From assembly GCA_963576735.1 (NCBI GenBank), contig OY755197.1:12501-76500 (forward strand): 64,000 bases of DNA. The letters are read 5' to 3'. The notes under the pieces were generated by a model. It made no database searches, was not told the DNA's origin, and saw only the letters and a program-made list of their open reading frames with translations. Shown here one piece after another: positions 58,312 through 64,000 of this stretch. Made by a program: the position numbers and the translations under genes. Within the stretch, counting starts at the first letter, position 1. Each line of letters opens with the position of its first letter. This stretch comes from Bedellia somnulentella. Its lineage: Eukaryota > Arthropoda > Insecta > Lepidoptera > Bedelliidae.

Positions 58312-59474
58312 ATGTCGGTCAAAGACCTACTTATCAATCAGAAGGAAATTTCAGAAGCAATAGATAAAATAGCAATAAATTATCGCAAGGATGGTTCCGA
58401 GCGAAAAACTATTGACTATTATAAAAGAAAGTTCAGGTTATTAGGGTAATATTGGGAAAGTTACACGAGTACTCATCTCGAGTTAGAGGGTATCGATCGT
58501 AATTTATCTTATTTTTCTAATGCTGAGTATGAAACAGCGTTTGAAAAATATTCAGCATTCAAATCATTGTTGGAACAGCATTATCAGAATCTTTTGGAAC
58601 GGCTTCCAAAAGAGTTAGCACAGCCGGTAGCAGTAGCTGAAATGGCAGGACCTTCGGGTGAGCCATCGAAAATAAAAAGAACCACAGAACAAAAGGGTTC
58701 CGAACGTGATTCGAGCTCTTTACAAGAGCAACTTAATCAAGATTTATCAAAGCAACAGCAACAGGAGCAACCAGGGCGATCAGGTACTGCCTCCTATCAT
58801 CATCAGTCCAGAGGAACCTTTAGCAACAGCGATGAGCTTCTTCGCAAGCAAGCGACCAATTTTAAAGCTTTTCAAAGAACAGTAACTAGCATTGACCTAA
58901 GTTTAATAACAGAGAAATGGGAATTGGAGGACACTCTTCAAAGTCTTAAAGCTAGATGGGCGGAAATCGACTCCCTTCACTGGGCAATCGATAACTGTTT
59001 AGATGAGGAGGATTTAGTTTACGAACAGGTGTTTAGCAAGCATGAAAAAACTTTTGATTTAATTAAAAAGCAAATAAACTCCTAATTATGGTCCGCATTA
59101 AATCAGGAAAAAACAATGCCACATTTAGAAATACCAATTTTTTCAGATGTTTTTAGTCATTGGACTTCTTTTAAAGATCTTTTTTTACGAAATGACACAT
59201 AAGAGTGTTTCGCTACCCAATTCCGTTAAATTACATTTTTTAAAAACTAAACTATCTGGGGAGGCTAAAAAGCTTATTCAGCACCAACTTATTAATTCAG
59301 AAAATTATGAGCAATGTTGGGAGATACTCAATAATAGATATAATAATCAAAGAAAAATGTTTACATCATACGCTAATATAATAACTGGGTTTGTTCCGAT
59401 GCAATCTCAATCTCTAGGTGCTATAAAAAAGATGCATGATAATATTTTAGAGGGTTTGCATGATATTAAAAATT
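58312..59474 (+). pseudogene. BEL/Pao gag, broken
   Basis: The start is the ATG at 58312 (MSVKDLLINQKEISEAI). The coding frame meets TAA at 58447 but continues open to 59083 with Gln-rich and coiled-coil-prone segments. After a frameshift near 59200 it continues as a DUF1759-like region (VKLHFLKTKLSGEAKKLI, CWEILNNRYNNQR), until an insertion at 59475. Confidence 0.82.
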
Positions 59475-60587
59475 GGGTGTTATTTAAACGGTTAGCAAAG
59501 TATTGGCATATTTGTGAGCAGAAATATTTAATTGGTAAGCTAAAATTGATAGTTGGACAGCAACTTGTGTTCAGCAAATATTAATAAATCAGTCTGCAAT
59601 ATATATCATTCTGAACAGCAGTAATTTTTTTTGTACAGCTTTGTATATATTAAAGCTACAATGAGTGACCTGTAGTTAAATAAATTTTGGTAAACACTCA
59701 GAGAATAAGCAAAAAAATCTGTTTAGTGCCGCTAAAAGTAGTCTAGCAAATAATAAATAAATATCATACTTAAAAAGCACTAAATGGGCGCATCACTTAC
59801 TGATGATTCATTTATTTATTCTCTCTCAGTAAGTATGTTACTTTTAGTATTTTAGCAGAGATATTTTGATGGAATAATAAAGAAGCCGTTTTAGTTTTAT
59901 AATTATTATATTCAAGAAATAATTACTTTTTTTTATTTATTGTATAATTAATGCTCGTTTTGCCTTTGAAGGCCGGCCACGTTTCCTCATTTCCCCTATG
60001 GGAATATTCTTTGCTTCAAGTGGAGGCACCACATGCTTTAAGCGGATCGCTAAGCCAATCACGTGTTTACATATGTAGAAATTAAATAATCTGGACAGTC
60101 ACATTTTCCCTCTCTTCATTCCTTTGTTTCAATTGGCAGTGAGACAAGCCACTTACTGAAATTTTGTTTCTTGAAATCATTAAAATTTTCCCACTGTGCG
60201 TCGAAAACTTCATAATTAGTAGCTATTTTAAAACAGATTTTTCAATAAATACGCAAAACAATTATTTAAGTTGCCATCCAAATTTAAAATATGCTATACA
60301 GTCAAATAAGTTGCGTGTAGAAATGATTTCTCTGCTGACCTAATGTACAATCTTGCTGCCCAAGTAATTATTCTGCGGAGTGACTGTTTATTTTGCAGAT
60401 ACAAAATAAAACTCGCTACCAGTTTGTGTTTTAATTACAGACCATTGTCATGATTATTTGCAGAACACGAATTGCAGCCTGATTTTAATTATTGCTAACA
60501 AAATCTTTGTATGCTAACCACATGATTTATCAGCGGTTATTTCTTGCAAACCTAATTTTTAAATGGCATACACAGTAATTAGTTCTC
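59475..60587. mobile_element. Unclassified 1.1-kb insertion in BEL gag
   Basis: Splits the gag codons GLHDIKN|LGIDISSW. The flanks are TTAAAAATT at 59466-59474 and 60588-60596, a probable 9-bp target duplication. Removing the insert and one repeat (1122 bp) keeps the frame. I see no transposase and no clear terminal inverted repeats. Contains a short palindrome-like TTTATTTATTCTC region near 59810. Confidence 0.6.
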
Positions 60588-61743
60588 TTAAAAATTTAGG
60601 TATCGATATAAGCTCGTGGGACCCGCTTATTGTACAAAATATGTCCCAAAAATTAGATTCAGTAACATACAGCAATTATATGGAATCATTAAATAACTGT
60701 CGGGAATTGCCGTCTTTAAAGGATTTTTTAAACTTTTTAAAAAGTAAATTTATAACCATAGAGTCTTCAAAAAGGAAACCGGAAAAATCCTCAAATATGT
60801 TCAACATACAAAATCGAATCAGCCAGCAGTTTCGCAATAAAAAACAATATTATAATTATTTCAACGGTTCAAATGCATCAAAACAGCCGCCGCCGGCTAA
60901 ATCGTTACAAGTTTCTGGCTTCAAATGTCAATGTTGCAATCAAGAACATCGTATTTACTTTTGCAAAAAATTCCATGAATTATCACCCGATATGAAGTTA
61001 CATACAGTAACAAAATCGCAACTTTGCATTAAATGCCTTTTCGATCATAAAGGTAACAAGTGCATCTCAGCAAAAAGGTGCCGTATTTGTTCTGGTGAAC
61101 ATAACACCGTTTTGCACGAGGCCTGCATAAAACCGATGAGTTTTCCTAACGGAGCAAGCAGGGCTACTAAAGGATTCGAAAAAGTTTCGGGTCGCTCACA
61201 CGTGTCGATGAAAAACGTTTCGGAAATATTATTAGCAACAGCCCAAGTATATGTATCGAAATCAGACGGGTCACAGATTGTTTTACGAGCCCTTATAGAT
61301 CAGGGTTCCCAGATTTCTCTCATAACCGAGCACGCAGCTCAGCAACTAGCTTTAAAGAGGCGAATGTGTAGGGGTAGCATTCATGAAGTAGGAGAAAAAG
61401 AAAGTAGTTGTAAGGGTATCATTAATATTTTATGTTCTTCAATTTATAATAATTTTAGTTGTAATACTGACGTAATCATAATTAAAAATTTAATTAAGAA
61501 CTTACCGAATGAGTCGTTTAGTAAACCATCATGGGATTATATCAGGAATATCCCATTAGCAGATCCAGAGTTTTACGAAAGTAAACGTGTCGATATTTTG
61601 TTTGGGGCAGATGTTTATGCAAAAATTATGTTAGGAGACATTGTAAGGGGTGAAAAGGAATCACAGCCGTTGGCGCAGCATACATATCTCGGCTGGATAT
61701 TGTGTGGAAACGTTATCAAATCATTTCATTGTAATGTTATCAT
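60588..61743 (+). pseudogene. BEL/Pao gag end, zinc fingers and protease
   Basis: The open frame continues the DUF1759-like region (SSWDPLIVQNMSQKLD), then cysteine fingers (CQCCNQEHRIYFCKKF, CIKCLFDHKGNKC, CRICSGEHNTVLH), then a retropepsin-like protease with LIDQGSQ in place of the usual DSGA/DTGA, and the downstream DUF1758-like VDILFGADVYAKIML and LGWILCG. It stops in the SINE-like insertion at 61744. Confidence 0.85.
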
Positions 61744-61995
61744 GCTTGCTGTGTAGTGTCGGCTTAGAATAGCACTACCCCATTTCTTCCGGTGGGTGTA
61801 CGTAAGAGGCGACTAACGGTATTGGGGCTTTATAGGGATTTTTGGGCGATGCGGTTGGAGACCCATCACCAACAACCTTTACTTTACCATCTTTTCCCCA
61901 CGCAACTTTCCAAAAGTGCCTGAGGAATTTCTAATTCCTTAGCTCTGGCTACCCCTTTTAGGGATTTACAGCCGTGAGTATATGTATGTATGTAT
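61744..61995 (+). repeat. CGGCTTAG repeat with 10-bp target duplication in BEL pol
   Basis: Flanked by ATGTTATCAT at 61734-61743 and 61996-62005. Insert plus duplication is 262 bp, which accounts exactly for the frame change between protease and RT. Very close to the consensus of the other copies, so young. Confidence 0.93.
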
Positions 61996-62005
61996 ATGTT
62001 ATCAT

Positions 62006-64000
62006 AAACAACATGGATGATATCAAGCAATTTTGGGAAATAGAAGATATTTCGGAGCAATCGAGTATGTCAGCAGAAGATGAAGAGTGCCTTTTATTTT
62101 ACCAAAATACTACTCAGCGGTTAAGTGCCGGTCGCTATTATGTTAGAATTCCATTTATCGAAAATTATCAGAAAAAATTGGGCACATCAAAGGAAAAGGC
62201 CATAGCACAGTTTCGGAATTTAGAACATAAATTTTCAAAAAACGATAACTATGCCCGTAGTCACAAAAAATTTATCAACGAATATCGTGATTTAGGATAC
62301 ATGAAACCTTGTGTCAGCAGTTGTTCTGAATATTATTTACCGCATCACGCCGTCCAGCGATTACAATCATCCACTACCAAATTAAGAGTAGTGTTCAACG
62401 CTTCAGCGAAAACGACTACAGGGTTAAGTTTAAATGACGTCATGAAACGCGGCCCTAATCTCCGAAAAGATTTACAAACTCTTATTTTAAACTGGAGACA
62501 ATATCGATATGTGTTTTCAGCTGATGCCATAAAAATGTATCGGCAAATTTTATTACATGAAGATGATCAAAATTACCAAAAAATCGTATGGAGAGACTCA
62601 ATTCAGCAAAAAATACAATCATACCAACTCACAACAATTACATATGGAACGAAATCTGCACCATTTTTAGCAATGAGAACCCTTAATCAATTAGCATTAG
62701 ATGAACAAGCTAACTTTCCAAAAGCAGCAAATGTGTTGAGTAATAGGCCTGCCCCCTATCACGTGAGTACACTGTCCATGCAAAACGTGGGTACTCTGAG
62801 CACCAGGTGACAAAGTCACGTGATGTTCAGAAGTATTAGTACCTCTGCCAACCCCTTCGGGGATATTCGGCGTGAACGTTTATGTTATGTTATGTTATGT
62901 GTTGAGTAAGCATTTTTATATGGATGACCTGGTTTCGGGGGTAAATAGTATAGAAGAAGGGAGATTATTAGTGTTAGAATTAAATCAATTATTAAAATCT
63001 GGTGGTTTTACGTTACGGAAATGGTCGTTAAATGAATCAAAGATATTAGAATGTTTAGATTAGGAATGCCAGGTGGAACAGAGCATATTTAATTTTAAAA
63101 CTGAGAATAATAATGCAAAAATGTTAGGTTTAAGCTGGGATTCATCTCAAGATATATTTACATTTAGTTATCAGCCCCCACACAAGCAAATAAATATTAC
63201 AAAAAGAATTTTGTTAGCAGAAATATCGCGGATATTTGATCCTTTGGGTTGGTTAGCTCCCGTCACCACCAAACTAAAGCTTCTCTTTCAGTCTATTTGG
63301 TCATTAAAAATAGATTGGGATGATTTTTTACCCAATCAGCTTAATCAAGAGTGGATCAAGTTACAAAATGATTTAATTAACATAAATAATTGCACAGTAC
63401 CAAGATGGATACAGAGCAGATAGATAGATTATATTCAATTACATGGGTACTGTGATGCGTCGACGAAAGCATATGCATGTGTAATTTATGCAAAAATTAA
63501 TTGTAAAATAACTTTAATAGCATCCAAAACTAGATTAGTACCAAGAAGTAAAGATATATCTTTGCCAAAGTTAGAGCTGAGTTCCGCACTTCTTTTAGCA
63601 AACCTCATGTCGAAAGTAACTAAATGTTATGAGGAGCACAAATTGCAAATATACGGATGGACAGATTCCATGGTGACATTGGGTTGGTTACAGGGTAATC
63701 CGTTACGATGGAAAACGTTCGTCGCGAATAGAGTCAATAAAATAGCAAAAATCATCTCACCACAAGAGTGGCGTTATATTAAATCAAATGATAATCCCGC
63801 GGACTGCGCGAGTCAGGGAATTAAAGCATCAGCATTATTAGAGCATCCTTTGTGGTGGCAAGGACCCCCACAACTAATTTCATTTGAGTCTAGTAAAGAA
63901 AATAATTCAAAATTTGAGACAAATCTTGAAATAAAACAATGAACTGGTGTTATACAATCTTATTTAGAAAATTCAGTAATTGATAACCTTTTAGAACGTT
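62006..64000 (+). pseudogene. BEL/Pao reverse transcriptase and RNase H, broken
   Basis: The RT begins with LSAGRYYVRIPF, YYLPHHAV and LRVVFNASAKT, then FSADAIKMYRQI. The catalytic YMDD lies after the SINE insertion (62928-62939). DPLGWLAPVTTKLK and the RNase H-like WTDSMVTLGWL with DNPADCASQG follow. The frame is stable except for the insertion and stops at 63061, 63421 and 63940. Confidence 0.88.
62744..62896 (+). repeat. 5'-truncated tRNA-SINE with 13-bp target duplication in BEL RT
   Basis: TAGGCCTGCCCCCTATCACG to (TTATG)n, flanked by ATGTGTTGAGTAA at 62731-62743 and 62897-62909. It cuts the RT four codons before the YMDD. Confidence 0.93.

Larger units (their letters stand above)
57795..64000 (+). 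mobile_element. BEL/Pao LTR retrotransposon, degraded, runs off the window
   Basis: Putative 5' LTR, gag (DUF1759-like), zinc fingers, protease, RT and RNase H in BEL/Pao order. Disabled by several in-frame stops (58447, 59083, 63061, 63421, 63940), one frameshift near 59200 and three insertions (59475-60587, 61744-61995 and 62744-62896). Integrase and the 3' LTR lie beyond 64000. Confidence 0.9.

Overview
This window reads inward from a chromosome end of an insect, most likely a moth or butterfly. It opens with about 2.3 kb of the insect telomere repeat, written C-rich strand first (AACCT)n, as expected for a left chromosome end. The telomere repeats carry R1-clade non-LTR retrotransposons of the telomere-specific TRAS/SART type. 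The repeat-packed DNA behind them (RTE-type LINE tails, tRNA-SINEs, mariner, piggyBac, hAT, gypsy and BEL pieces) is typical of Lepidoptera. No species can be named from sequence alone.

Layout. 1-2325 is telomere. 2326-23687 holds three and a half telomeric retrotransposons, all on the minus strand with poly(A) facing the chromosome end and short telomere remnants between them: E1 (2326-8468, apparently intact), E2 (8478-~12097, ORF2 plus the last codons of ORF1), E3 (~12096-17588, both ends damaged) and E4 (17625-23687, a divergent but apparently intact relative). 23688-23803 is the innermost telomere tract. 23804-36700 is subtelomeric repeat debris: copia, mariner, nested Jockey-type LINEs, a piggyBac derivative and SINEs. 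36742-56306 appears to hold a previously hidden six-exon host gene for a secreted cysteine-rich protein with a Thr-rich tail. Its introns are filled with SINE copies, a 145-bp satellite-like array, MITEs, a hAT element and a gypsy element with identical-looking LTRs. 57795-64000 is a BEL/Pao LTR element, itself broken by two SINE-type insertions and one unclassified insertion, running off the window.

How it works together. In each telomeric element ORF1 (nucleic-acid-binding protein with three zinc knuckles) and ORF2 (endonuclease, reverse transcriptase, C-terminal zinc finger) are coupled by overlapping stop/start codons (TAATG, TGATG, ATGA). The elements show RNA architecture supported by compensatory base changes between E1/E3 and E4: an HDV-like ribozyme fold that starts exactly at the first base of E1 and E4, a structured 5' leader, a hairpin cluster inside the first codons of ORF1, and a closed stem beside the poly(A). 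The 5' ribozyme fold and the ORF1-embedded hairpins are the most interesting signals in the window. All functional statements are predictions from sequence reading; nothing was computed or searched.
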